Below are positions 44,676 to 55,180 of a stretch of 64,000 nt of DNA, piece after piece. The DNA comes from Physcia stellaris (Eukaryota > Ascomycota > Lecanoromycetes > Caliciales > Physciaceae): NCBI GenBank assembly GCA_018902385.1, contig JABSSW010000012.1, forward strand, positions 558,001 to 622,000, read 5' to 3'. The notes under the pieces were generated by a model. It was not told the DNA's origin. It made no database searches and worked only from the letters and a program-made list of their open reading frames with translations. The number at the start of each line of letters is the position of its first letter. Position 1 is the stretch's first letter. A program made the position numbers and the translations under genes.

Positions 44676-46253
44676 GACGATTTTTTGTGTTGATTTGATT
44701 CGAGCAGATAGCATACAGATGATATGGAATAACTACAAGAAATGTCAAGGAGCCAGGAAGATATACATACAGTACATACTTAATGCAGTCGGAGGCATAG
44801 AAGGATCCCGGACTTAAGCGGACTTAGTGTTGACTCCGTATCATGTTGCCCTCAGCCTCGGAGTGCTTGAGAATCTCGGATCGGGTCAATGCAAAGGCTT
44901 GACCTTGCCAAAAGGAGTGGATATCTTATAGTATGGGTAGGGGTTTACAGGACAGGAAAGGAGGAGGAAGAATTGGGTGAAACAACCAAAACAATGCCAA
45001 AACCTCCACAGTGTTGCCCATTCTCCCTACCTATGCTATTGCCCTCAGTTTTTCGAAAAAGGATGCTCCAAGATTGGATGAGAATTAGAGCACGTTTTCC
45101 GCAGTCCGGCCAGCTCGCTACACTCTTGAAGTTGCCTGGGAGTGGGCCTCTTGATGTGCATAGAATTGATCTTCACTGTGTCCACAGAAAGTTGAGATTC
45201 GAGTTACGCCGACTACCCGTGGTCAAGGAGAAGTTCATCATCAATGCCGTACCTATTTGATCGCGTAGCTTACTGTCTTCCCGGAGCATACTGGCGGAGC
45301 GATGCACACCGTGACGTGAAAGAAGTGAGATTCAGAGCCAGCCAATCAGTGCACATAAACGCTAATCCTGAGGAGAAGACATCTGTCAACCCTAAGGATC
45401 TTGGCGGTCCAAAGGGTGCTAGGGCGGAGTTTGGCGCGCATTTGCTTGGGGGCGTTGTTGGCTCCGGTCTCACTGCTTCTTGAAGGACGAGCAACGCTCA
45501 GGATACTCTTTCGAACATACTGTATAGACGCTGATAAATCGTTCATGCTGACTTTGATTCGTTGCAGCACTGATCCATGAGCTTTTCGCACGAGCATCAA
45601 GAAAATTATGCTGGCGATTAACTGATGTTTGAACCGTCCTGAAACAACCCCCATCCGAGTCGCGGTATCTATCACGGTTCATCACGAGCACACGAAACAG
45701 CATCTCCGGAACACATGGCCATAGTGTATCTTGAAGCGAGACGCTGGACACACGGGCCATTCAGCCCGCGAACATTGGGGTCGCCGGAGACATTTCGATC
45801 AATTGGAAGATCCCAAGCAGCCAAGCAAAACGGGAAATCTGGAACAATGTTTTATAATCCTCAGCTTCTTGAGGATTTCTTGACTCAACTTCTTTCAAAA
45901 CAGCAAGATATGCACGGCCGAGTGGAGGGCCATGTTGGATGTTTAATTGACTCAATACTACTTGGGGGTGAAGGATGAGATGGAGGATGAGAAGGTAAGT
46001 TTGTGTGTGGGAGGAAATGGAAATATAAAGTCGTGCTCCTCTCGTTTTCCCATCAACTTCTCCTCAAGCAGTCTACTACTTCGAAAAAGTATTGCAGAGT
46101 CTCAATCACCCTTTCTTTTCACTGCGGAAGCCTTGCTTTCGGTTCCTATCATTCCTTCAACCGAATTATCCCTCCTTCGTCATAATACTCTAAGTTCCCC
46201 CACTCGAAACCTTCAATATCTCATCTTCCTCCTGCCCGCAATTCAAGCCCAAC
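44676..46253. other. Long intergenic region between divergent genes
   Basis: The two flanking genes (dehydrogenase and LPMO) are transcribed away from each other. No gene is supported inside. C/T-rich tracts just before 46254 are typical of a fungal promoter. Confidence 0.4.
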
Positions 46254-47133
46254 ATGGCCATTCTCAGCACTCTCAGCCTGTTGGTTGCATTCGCAACCAT
46301 TGCCAGTGTCGATGCCCACGGCGTCGTATCGAATATTATGGTACACGGCCAATCGTAAGCAACCCTTCATCGATCGCCATGACAAAGTGCTTACAATACA
46401 TAGCAATCAAGGGTATCTACCCAGCTTCGCAGGCCAGAATCCCGCACCCATCGTAGCCGGCTGGTCTATCCCAGAAGACCAAGATTTAGGCTTCGTGCTC
46501 CCAGAAGCATACACCGATCCCAATATCATCTGCCATAAAGGTGCCACCCCAGGCCAGGCCTTCATCAAAGTAGTCGCAGGCGGAAGCGTGCAGCTCCAAT
46601 GGAATGCATGGCCAGACACCCACCACGGCCCCGTCATCGATTACCTCGCCAACTGCAATGGGGAGTGCACGACCGTAGACAAAACAACACTGAAATTCAA
46701 CAAGATTGACGAGAAAGGCCTCATATCCTGGGACTCTCAGCCCGGCCATTGGGCGACCGATGAGCTCCTCGCCGCGGGCAAGACTTGGACCGTTCAGATC
46801 CCTCAGAGCGTCGCTCCCGGCAATTATGTCCTGCGCCATGAGCTCATTGGTCTACATGAGGCCAATCGCGACAACGGCGCACAGAATTATCCGCAGTGTA
46901 TCAATTTGAAGATCACTGGCTCAGGCACAGATGGCCTTGCTTCGGGCACGCTTGGGACAGCGCTTTACACACCTACTGATCCGGGCATCAAGGTCGATAT
47001 CTATAACAAGCTCGACTCTTATCAGATTCCGGGTCCGGCGCTTTACAATGGGGCGTCTGACAGTGGTAATGGATCTAATGTGACCATGAAGTGCAAAAGG
47101 ATGCACTCTCGGGATATTTCTCGTGGCGCATGA
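46254..47133 (+). CDS. Secreted AA9 lytic polysaccharide monooxygenase
   Basis: Exons 46254-46354 and 46404-47133 give 276 residues. AA9 enzymes are copper monooxygenases that cleave cellulose and related glucans oxidatively outside the cell. The signal peptide ([15 protein letters not shown]) ends at Ala21, so the mature protein begins with His22 (HGVVSNIM), the first ligand of the histidine brace. A second His is available in [16 protein letters not shown], and the second-sphere pattern [18 protein letters not shown] plus axial Tyr in YPQC is intact. No carbohydrate-binding module follows; after the catalytic domain there is a short tail with an N-glycosylation sequon (NVT). Length and domain order fit a single-domain AA9. 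Confidence 0.93.
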
Positions 47134-47412
47134 GTGGAATTTCGCTTTCCATTAATAAATATTACGGACGGCCTCCGTTGGCCACGCATGCTGCAATAAA
47201 AACGAGCTCAGGCGTAATAAGCCCGTAGAACATGGCAGCTACCAGTCCCATCCACATCGCCCAAGCCCAAGCCATCTGGCGACGGAAGACGAATCCTAAC
47301 CGAAGAGCCCACATCAAAGAGCTCCAGTCGACCCACCAGATCCAGCACCCTTGCCAACCTCGCGATCCTTTCCGTCCCCAACCTCCTGCTCGTTCTTCCA
47401 ATCTATCACCTC

Positions 47413-48048
47413 CTAATCCTTAAACTCATGCTTTGCCTCCACCCCATCTTCCGCCTTCCCAACACGTTGGAGCCTCATATCCCGAAGCTTGGGGCACTTG
47501 GTGTTATAGCGTCCCACCAAAAACGCCACGGATCCTCCAGACCAGGTTAACTTCACCTCCCCCAATGACGCACCCGAAGTCTCCAAAGCGGCACCATCAG
47601 TGGATGGTCTCCAGCTGACAACAATCGGATCATCTTCAAGCTTGATGCCATCAATGAAGTTCTCGAGATAATCGATTGCCTCGAGGGTCTCTTTGAAGAG
47701 GGTCTTCTTGACCAGGGAGTCGTTAACCAAAGAATCGAGCTTCGCAACCATCTCGGAGAAGGATTGCAAGATCTCCGCTTGACGGCAGCAGAGGAAGATG
47801 CAAGCGATAAACAGACGGCTATGACGGCTAGACGTCATGGGCTTGAGTTCGGCGCAGTAGGCGCGTTGGTAGAGGTCCACGGCCTGTACCATTACGCTGT
47901 CTGGGAGCCCGAGCTGTTTGCAGTACGAGGCGAACAACGGGTACGCACGTACCATGGCTATGAGTGGTGTTTGTTGAGCGTATGCTGACTTGTATGCTGC
48001 GTATGCTGCTGAGCATGCTGGGGAAAGGGGTTGCTGGAGAGCGGCCAT
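47413..48048 (-). CDS. Single cyclin-fold protein resembling TFIIB core repeat (copy A)
   Basis: Single exon; the first ATG is at 48048 (MAALQQPLSP), giving 211 residues. The frame is open further upstream through a repeat but without an ATG. Residues about 25-125 read as one cyclin/TFIIB-like helical repeat: FASYCKQLGLPDSVMVQAV, then LYQRAYCAELKPM, then LFIACIFLCCRQAEILQSF and LVKKTLFKETLEAI. TFIIB itself has a zinc ribbon and two such repeats; here there is neither ribbon nor second repeat. The C-terminal part (VVSWRPSTDG, LTWSGGSVAFLVGRYN) is unlike TFIIB. Role unknown; a transcription link is inference only. A related gene lies 2.6 kb away on the other strand. Confidence 0.65.
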   Translation of the reverse strand: MAALQQPLSPACSAAYAAYKSAYAQQTPLIAMVRAYPLFASYCKQLGLPDSVMVQAVDLYQRAYCAELKPMTSSRHSRLFIACIFLCCRQAEILQSFSEMVAKLDSLVNDSLVKKTLFKETLEAIDYLENFIDGIKLEDDPIVVSWRPSTDGAALETSGASLGEVKLTWSGGSVAFLVGRYNTKCPKLRDMRLQRVGKAEDGVEAKHEFKD

Positions 48049-48058
48049 CTTTGGCTGA

Positions 48059-48136
48059 GTTTGAGTCGAGGTTGTTGACGAAGAGTGGTCGATTGCGGTT
48101 TGAGTTGAGGTTGTTGACGAAGAGTGATTGATTGTA
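48059..48136. repeat. 39-base tandem repeat, two copies
   Basis: Copies at 48059-48097 and 48098-48136 share gtttgag, gaggttgttgacgaagagtg and a gattg end with a few differences. They lie just upstream of the minus-strand cyclin-like gene, in its probable leader or promoter, and keep a frame open there. Confidence 0.7.
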
Positions 48137-48156
48137 GTGTAATTCTTTTTTGTCAA

Positions 48157-50676
48157 GGGTCGAATTTGCTTCAGGTATCTTACTTCTCTTGCTGACTTCT
48201 GATATTTTGATAGATAAAAAGAAAGAGAAGGTAAGGGGCTTTTATAGACAATACAGGCAGTCGGAATCTAGCTTCGGTAGCCAAGTCTAATACATGACAC
48301 GCTTGACATGACACACAACACTCTTGACCAGTGTGATAGTGAGAATATATGACTCTACATTTCTTTGATATATGACACTCTTGACCAGTGTGATGAGAGA
48401 TTGCGATATATATTTAGTGATATACAATCTAGCCCATGTGATGATACACGAGACAAAGTGTTCTGGAACAAAAGCGATCTAACAAGTCCTTTAGACTACG
48501 TATATATCTCCTAGGATAGAAGGGCAAACAAATAAACGTACAAAAATTGGGGAGTGTTTGTGTTATGCAAGGAGAACAAAGAGATCCTACCGCAAATAAA
48601 GATTCACTTACTAACATTCTATGAAAGAATAGGTATGTGCTAATTACCTTCTAAGGTATGTATCTATTCTTGTCATACATCACTTTCATAAGACAAAGAA
48701 AAAGCGTGATGCACAAACTCCCTATGGACATCCTTCCGCAAACACACTACCATCAAGGTAAGATACTCACAGTAGAGCCTTGCGTGGCGCTTTTGACGGC
48801 AAGTTCCGGATTAAACCGGGTGTAAATTGTTCAAAATACTTGAAATCGCAATAATACCGTTTACCGTTAGCTAAACCGTGGCATGGAGGTATCAAAATCC
48901 CAGTATGTCGGTAGATGATGAGTGAGATGACATGGATCGAACTGGGTTTTCCTAAGCGACTTCTCCTCACGTATCGAACTTGGAGCTGCACATCATCTTG
49001 CAAGCAGACTCGTCGATTGCCTCTATGTCTGCCCCGTTCGGTTTTGCAGTACCGTTTCTCTGACCAGACTCGATGGTAGATTCGCGAAGGAATCTGACCA
49101 TGCGTGGATTGGATATCATGTCGTTTGATTTTTTTTCGGGAATCCACCTTTCTTCATCACAGTGCTTCCAACTTTTCCAAGGGTTCTTCGACAGTGATAC
49201 TCGAGCCTCAAATATCATAAAGCATGGTAGAACCTCGAGCCATAATCCCCAGCGATCCAACAATCGCCCTCCTCGATTTCCCCATCCATCTCAACGCTCA
49301 TCAACATCACCCATGTGCCGACTCTGACTCGCTATTGAAACGTCCTTTCTAAGTACTTAGACCGGGGGTTGGCACTACCACCTCCAACAAAGCATCTGTA
49401 ACAAAAAACAAGGGAGAATCAGCGCTAGCGTCATACCGCTTCATTTCCTTTCATGTGATTTTCCCTCTCCCTCACCAGCATACAGAACACCCAGCACTGT
49501 GAACTTCAATTTCATAATCATCGATCCGGTATCACACCCATCGGGGTGCCGGCCGCATCATCTCGAGGCTAGCATTCAGCTTGTACGGCTGTGCGGGAGT
49601 GAATGCTTTGTCTTGTTCAGGATATCGCGATGAGTAGCGATGACTTCTCGAGCACACATCGTCTGGATCATGGCCGTCGTCTTCCACTGATTGAACGCCC
49701 GATCCTAATTCGACATGAGTCCTTGAACAAAACTGTTCGGAGATGATTTGATTTCGAAGGGGCAGAAGGAGCGCAGGGCTGATCAAAACTAAGATATCTT
49801 TTTGCGAGACTTATACTCCGGGGTTTTGGTGTGCTACTCGTGCCTTGGTTGTTAGAGATAGATCGATTATTGATAGATAAATGGATGCCTTTGACCATCT
49901 TCCACTTTTGAAAACAAGAAAGGAGAAAAGGGGAGACCTCTTCCGATTATCCTTAGTAGTATACATACATCTCCTCGTTTCCACAGCGTCTATTTTCAGC
50001 CAACTGCAAGGATACAAGCCGAAGAGTTCAAAGCGACAGACTCATAAATCACTCTTCCCCCATCGTCAGCGTGACCGTGGGACAGTTCGATCCTCGAACT
50101 TTCCACATCCATCAACAGCTCCTCGAGAACAGCAACTCCCAGTACTTTCCGAGCTGCTGCTCGGGTATGGAGTCCCGATACAAGTCTCAGAAAGCAATCA
50201 TTGAACCCGATGATGTTTGAAGTCTTCGCAGCTTCAAATGCCTGGCATTAATAATATCTTGCATTCGAAAGGTCATCTCCTGTGTCGATTTTCCCAATAG
50301 CCTCCTGTTGAGTAAATCGTCAAATCATCATATCTGCAGACCAAAGCAAGCCACGAATGATTGGGGCGGGCTAAAGACTCACCGTTCAACGCCCCTTCTG
50401 CTTGTAGTCATATTGTCCTTCCTGTAAATATTCTCTTGACGCATTTGCTTCGATCGATGAATCTGCCGTTGTCATAAATACTAGTCATCTTCTGTCGAGA
50501 TCTCCCTATAAATACTTTCCTTACACACGTTCTCCATTCCCTCTTCATAGCATCCCCACTCCCCCTTACAAAATAACTCAAAAGACCGTCAGCCGCACCC
50601 ATCAACATTCATCCACAACCCACAAACATCCCTAATACCCAGAAGCCAGTATCAACTACAAGATCGTCAGTTCATC
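48157..50676. other. Long intergenic region between the two cyclin-like genes
   Basis: AT-rich near 48220-48700, with a 20-base direct repeat (listed separately). No conserved gene found; a minus-strand frame at 48967-49263 has no recognisable protein character. Promoters of both divergent cyclin-like genes must lie at its ends. Confidence 0.4.
48318..48394. repeat. 20-base direct repeat with inverted ends
   Basis: acactcttgaccagtgtgat occurs at 48318-48337 and again at 48375-48394, 57 bases apart. Within each copy, acact and agtgt form a short inverted repeat around cttgacc, so it could be a protein-binding site. Confidence 0.6.
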
Positions 50677-51453
50677 ATGAACGCTCCACCTCACCCTCAC
50701 CCTCCTACCGAATTCTCACCCCTCGAACTGCGCTGGATCCATCAAGCGATCCAAAAATACTGCCAAATCCTACACCTCGACATAGCCATCGCCTCGCACA
50801 CCGCCCGGATCCTCACGGACACTACCTCCCGCCAACCCGGCTTGAGAAGAGACCTCGGGGCCGTAATGGCGGCATGCATCTTCATCGCCTGCCGCGAATC
50901 GCAGAAAGTATTAATGAAGTTCGCGCCGATCTGTGCGCTGAGCCGGACAGCCGTGGGCACTGGCTTGGCCTATTTGCTGCGCGTGGAGATGATCTACTAC
51001 CGGCTGCAAGGTGACACGCGGTATGGAAAGATCATGATGTTCCCGGTGCCGTATACCCCTGGGCAGGATCTGAGTCGCATTCAGGGAAAACTTGTTGTTA
51101 AAGGCGATTATAGCACCAAAGATAGTCAGCTTCGGGAGTACTGCTGTGAGAGAGTGGTTCAAGGACTAGAGTCGCCTGATGCTGTCATAGCTAAAGATGC
51201 CGAAGAAGATATTACTAGCCAAGGGACTGCAGAGAAGGAGATTCCGGGAAAGGCTGCTGCGGGCAATAAGAAGCCAGATAACGCAGATGTATGTTCGGCG
51301 AGTAGTGATGAAGACGCGGACTGGGATTTCGTTAGCCATGGCGATCTAGTTGACATTGGAAAAGACACACAGCAGAACCATCTCCAGGATCGGGCAGCAA
51401 CAAGAAGCACTGGAAGCTGGGTGGGAGGTCTTCGTCGTGGTCTCTTTGGTTGA
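50677..51453 (+). CDS. Single cyclin-fold protein resembling TFIIB core repeat (copy B)
   Basis: Single exon, 258 residues, from ATG at 50677. Residues about 15-110 match one TFIIB-type cyclin repeat: WIHQAIQKYCQILHLDIAI, then LRRDLGAVMAACIFIACRE, then LMKFAPICALSRTAVGTGL, closely following the TFIIB pattern of ACIYIACRQ and TFKEICAVS. There is no zinc ribbon and no second repeat. The rest is acidic and disordered with an internal SDEDADWDFVSHGDL (W at residue 216), nearly identical in form to the C-terminus of the orphan at 30.5-32.4 kb. The end is basic (WVGGLRRGLFG). Possibly a regulator that mimics part of TFIIB, but no function can be assigned. Confidence 0.65.
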   Translation: MNAPPHPHPPTEFSPLELRWIHQAIQKYCQILHLDIAIASHTARILTDTTSRQPGLRRDLGAVMAACIFIACRESQKVLMKFAPICALSRTAVGTGLAYLLRVEMIYYRLQGDTRYGKIMMFPVPYTPGQDLSRIQGKLVVKGDYSTKDSQLREYCCERVVQGLESPDAVIAKDAEEDITSQGTAEKEIPGKAAAGNKKPDNADVCSASSDEDADWDFVSHGDLVDIGKDTQQNHLQDRAATRSTGSWVGGLRRGLFG

Positions 51454-52128
51454 TCGGAGAGCTATGTTAATCCTCAAAGACGTTGGGAGTGTCCTAGTGC
51501 CCTTTAGAGGGTTCGCGATCAAGCATGCTTGATCATGTCTGCTCGCTCCCTTAAAATTCGGTAGAGCGAGATGTTACAGTCAATATTCAAACCCATCCAG
51601 GTCCGCAGCTCAACTCGGTGTGTTGGCTTTATTTTTGCCCGAGAATGGTTGAGTGACTCAATGATCAAGCTTGAACTCTAAATAAATCAGCATAAAACCA
51701 TCAAATTTTATTCACTCTTGTAATCCTCTTGCATCAGAACTACTCATTCTGTGTATATGGCTGTAGCTGCTTCCTGAATAGACAGAAATCTTCACCAAGG
51801 CTTGCCGGCGTAACCTGACCACATATCGACATCGACATCGTTATACCTCCACCACAATTGTGAAGAGAGGTATATAGGAGCAAAAAGAATTCCCTGTGCC
51901 ACTGTGTTTAGGGACAAATACGATATATTGTCCTATTGTGTCGATTCAGCGTAAGTGATACAGGAGGCCTAACACACTTCCATACCATGGTCATATATAT
52001 TAGGAGCATCTCTAAATCATAAATTCCTGTGTATCCTTCAGTATTTCGACAGGCTCGTTAACTCCATCATCCAGTAGACCAAAGAATCGTATCGGTTGTT
52101 CTCCTCAGAAACCGTCGCCACCGTTATC
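51454..52128. other. Intergenic, nothing supported
   Basis: AT-rich spacer with tatatatt-like runs; no coding signal. Confidence 0.4.
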
Positions 52129-52834
52129 ATGCCTCAACCACAGCCGCCTGCAAAGAGGACCATTCCCGAGCACGGCGTTGCTCGCAATACTTCGAACGCC
52201 AGGGAGGCTGCTGTAAGTGTATGTCTTCTGGAGGTCATGTAGCAGCCACACTGACTTTCCTATAGATACCTGCCAGTCGTTCGACGCTTACTTGGCAGCC
52301 CGGTTAACCACTGGCGAATTAGAGGCTCTTGCTTGCTATTTCCAAGGTATACCGTTGGCAAGTGCCAAGTTCTGGGAAATGTTGTCTCAGAGGTTCTCCT
52401 GGGAGACCTACGCTATCGATCCACGATTCTGGGATAGTATAAAGGTAATCAACGCATAGTCTCTTTAGCAATACCAATGCTGATGACGCTATAGAGACTC
52501 GCAATGGCCCGCAACAAAATACCACGTCGTTCCGAACGTGATGGCGGAGAGCTTGTGCAGCTTCCGGTGAGGCCGGATGCCCAACATCCAGAGGTGGTCA
52601 ACGTTAACATTGATTTAGGTAGACGAATCTCTCCGAGAACTCAACCTGATGTTGGTGGCACAAGCTTCAGGAATGCTGGGTCTGAGTGAGGCATCTTGGG
52701 GACTACGCTCATGGACCAACCTTTATGCGGAGCCGCCGAGCACTACACTTGGCGAGAATTGGCGAGATATACTTGCTGAAAAGCTACACGCCGAACAGAA
52801 ACGGCCAAGGAAGAAGGTATCCTTTCTGGAGTAG
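52129..52834 (+). CDS. Orphan protein, about 186 residues, four exons
   Basis: Exons 52129-52216, 52266-52444, 52495-52618 and 52665-52834 join in phase to 186 residues. The first donor is taken as gtgtat at 52217, which is the only one that keeps frame. Second and third exons give a helical, aromatic region (LTTGELEALACYFQGIPLA, FWEMLSQRFSWETYAIDPRF), the fourth ASWGLRSWTNLYAEPP and a basic end. No signal peptide, no membrane span and no family recognised. It belongs to the second orphan cluster with the cyclin-like genes and the gene at 53.4 kb. Confidence 0.5.
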
Positions 52835-53369
52835 CTTCGGCATTGTAATACTGTATTTCTCGGGGTAAACGATAGTCGCGGCTGGCAAGAATGCTGACAG
52901 GCGCTTCTTTGATGTCATCCATCCCGTCGGTACTTGCTTGAACGTGACTAGCGATAGCCGCGGCAACATGCTAGAAGATTGCCCTAAAGCTGTGCATCTT
53001 GTTGTATATCAGTAATTCGAATTTAATAGTTTTTGCGTACCATTTCTCGACAAAGCTAATTTCACCGGACAAATATGTGTATGGTTTGATTCTCATCGTA
53101 AGATCTGTTCAATGACTGAGGAATGTAACCAAGTTTTTTCTAGATCCATTCCCAAGGCTGCCAATGCAATATCTGCATACGGATCTGCTTTCTGGGCCAA
53201 TGACCCACACTAGGCACTAGCGGGCCGCAACGTGAATGTAGAAGCTGTGACTAAGGTATCGAAGACACTGATTCTCAGACAATAAAGGACTAAGCGATCC
53301 TTTCATCACTTCCATTACTCTTTATCTGTCAAGACTGGCGTACATCTATAGTATCTTTCTTTATAGAAA
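52835..53369. other. Intergenic, nothing supported
   Basis: No conserved frame. Confidence 0.4.
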
Positions 53370-53891
53370 ATGGCCGAATTAGACGATGCTGCAGGCTATC
53401 AGCTCGAATTCGATTCAAAACGAAAATGTTATGCCACGAGAAACCGCAAATACCTCATTCGGCCTAGACTAGATCGAAGATTGAGGAAAGAGCATTTGTC
53501 TGGGTCCGAGTTAGCGACGACGAGCTTTGTTCTTAAGACGGATCATCCTGCAATGTACGTACTTTCTGAATCCTCCTTGAACTCTGAATATTAAAACACT
53601 GACTCTTGCTTATCTAGGGTTTTCCTGGAGGAGCTCCGCGTGTTAGGTCGCCCCTTTGATCCAACGACGCTAGAGGAACTCAAACAGTTCTGTGCGCGAC
53701 CGGTAGATGCCAGTGATGAGCTCCACGTGAGACGAAAAGTGTTTCTTAACGCGCTCAAGGCGAGACTCGTGAGAGAACAGAAGATTCAGAGGAACCTCAA
53801 ACGATCGCAAGGACGATTCCAAAAAGCAGAAGATACAATATCAACTAGTGCCGACAATGAAAAACAGTCCCCAACACACACAGATGGATAG
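53370..53891 (+). CDS. Orphan basic protein, 152 residues
   Basis: Exons 53370-53554 and 53618-53891 give 152 residues with a canonical 63-base intron. Charged and helical, rich in Arg and Lys: YLIRPRLDRRLRKEHL in exon 1 and VFLEELRVLGRPFDPTTLEEL then a basic helix (RRKVFLNALKARLVREQKIQ) in exon 2. The tail is polar and disordered. A nucleic-acid or protein-binding role would fit the charge, but no family is recognised. Confidence 0.5.
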
Positions 53892-54336
53892 ATGACCGAC
53901 AAAGACACTATGTAGAGGTATATTTATTCCTAGTTAACGTATTGGATGATTGTCCGGAGACCCCCGATGCCGGGAGATACTCTAAGGTCTACGTCGCAAG
54001 CTCGACAGAGAATCAAGGAGAGCTTTATAACATGAACTCACGGCCGGATGAGCATGGTATTGCAGACTTTACTCCTCTCAAGAAAACCGGGGATTAAGCT
54101 TCATGATAGCTTGAAGCCTTTCCGTCACTTGGAACTATATCAAGATGGCTTGTCGGCGGTCTTTTGTCGGTCAATGTTTGGAGCAACAGACTCAGACTCC
54201 ACTGACGGGAGAGACATTGCTGAGGCTTTGATAGATCCTAAGGTTACAATGGCCTTCTCTTCCGGTTCAAATGCTTTGGGGGTTTTCACCCTATCCATGC
54301 TATGCCGTATTTCCTTCGATATGGTCGAGGAATCTC
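53892..54336. other. Intergenic between convergent genes
   Basis: No gene supported; a plus-strand frame at 54048-54422 overlaps the last exon of the next gene on the other strand and is probably chance. Confidence 0.35.
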
Positions 54337-54796
54337 TCAGTGAGCCTGGCGAGGACCCATGCTTTCATTCTTCGGTCCTTGACGTTGTCCACTCTGGGCA
54401 TCAAGTCAGTCACTGCAGTTGACTCAGTCGAATCGTTGTAACATCATGCTCACCTCGGTCTCCTGTAGTGTCCCGTTCTCAAGGATCTTGATCATGCATT
54501 CATCTTCATTATGTGTGCCAAATTCGTTTTCGAGGGTGGCTTTGCTTGGAGAGTCGTATGCATTCTGAGCTCCATGCCTACGAGATGGCCGCCGGTTAGT
54601 AACCATACTCGATGCATGACCGCAAGGCTTACTTATGGGTGACAAAGATCTTGAAGCCACTGACTACCTGCGCCAAGGGAATTGATCTATCATTCTTCCA
54701 GTCCTGGACGGACTTCACGTCATCCACGAAAATAACATAATCCTCTTCCTTGCCCTGGTAATGGACTTTGGACTGGTGAACGTTTCCACGGGTCAT
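54337..54796 (-). CDS. RTC3: SBDS N-terminal-domain protein, Rtc3 type
   Basis: Minus-strand exons 54633-54796, 54454-54577 and 54337-54393 give 114 residues, matching the small stand-alone SBDS-domain proteins of fungi (yeast Rtc3/Yhr087w, 111 residues). Features: MTRGNVHQSKVHYQGKEEDY, DDVKSVQDWKNDRSIPLAQV, FVTHKHGAQNAYDS, then ATLENEFGTHNEDE and KILENGTLQETE. The SBDS N-terminal domain binds RNA in the ribosome-maturation factor Sdo1; the small paralogue is linked to RNA metabolism and stress. The last exon adds a short polar tail (SGQRQGPKNESMGPRQAH). Introns are 55 and 60 bases. The ATG at 54796 is chosen because the family begins there. Confidence 0.88.
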
Positions 54797-55180
54797 ATTG
54801 ATGGTCTCGGTGTCTGTAGCTGTGTATGATAGGAATTGAGAACTTGAAGGGTGGTGATCTGCAGACAAAGCTTTCTTGTGCCCTGGGCTGTACGGAACAA
54901 ACAAAGGGAAACGAGCTTGACGGGCTTGGGAACGCAGCACGTGAGAGCACGTCAGACCTCGGGAGGCTCACAACCCCTGCTGAACCCTAAACCTATCGAT
55001 GTTCAGTAGTACCTTAGTACCCCGTAGAGTACCTGATGCTACTTATAGGGGACAATGATTGATCTCAAGAATGTTTATGGATGACAGAGGAATATTGTTG
55101 AGGGAACAGGATAAAAGTTACGGACTTATTTGTTAGGAAATGTCACGCTTAGGCCTTTTTGAACGTCAATACATACATTT
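54797..55180. other. Intergenic
   Basis: Upstream region of the Rtc3-type gene and 3' region of the dehydratase gene; nothing else seen. Confidence 0.4.

Noticed and set aside
48059-48156. N-terminal Ser/Thr repeat domain on the cyclin-like protein
   Set aside because: The frame is open through the 39-base repeat but has no ATG upstream of 48048, so the repeat is probably untranslated.
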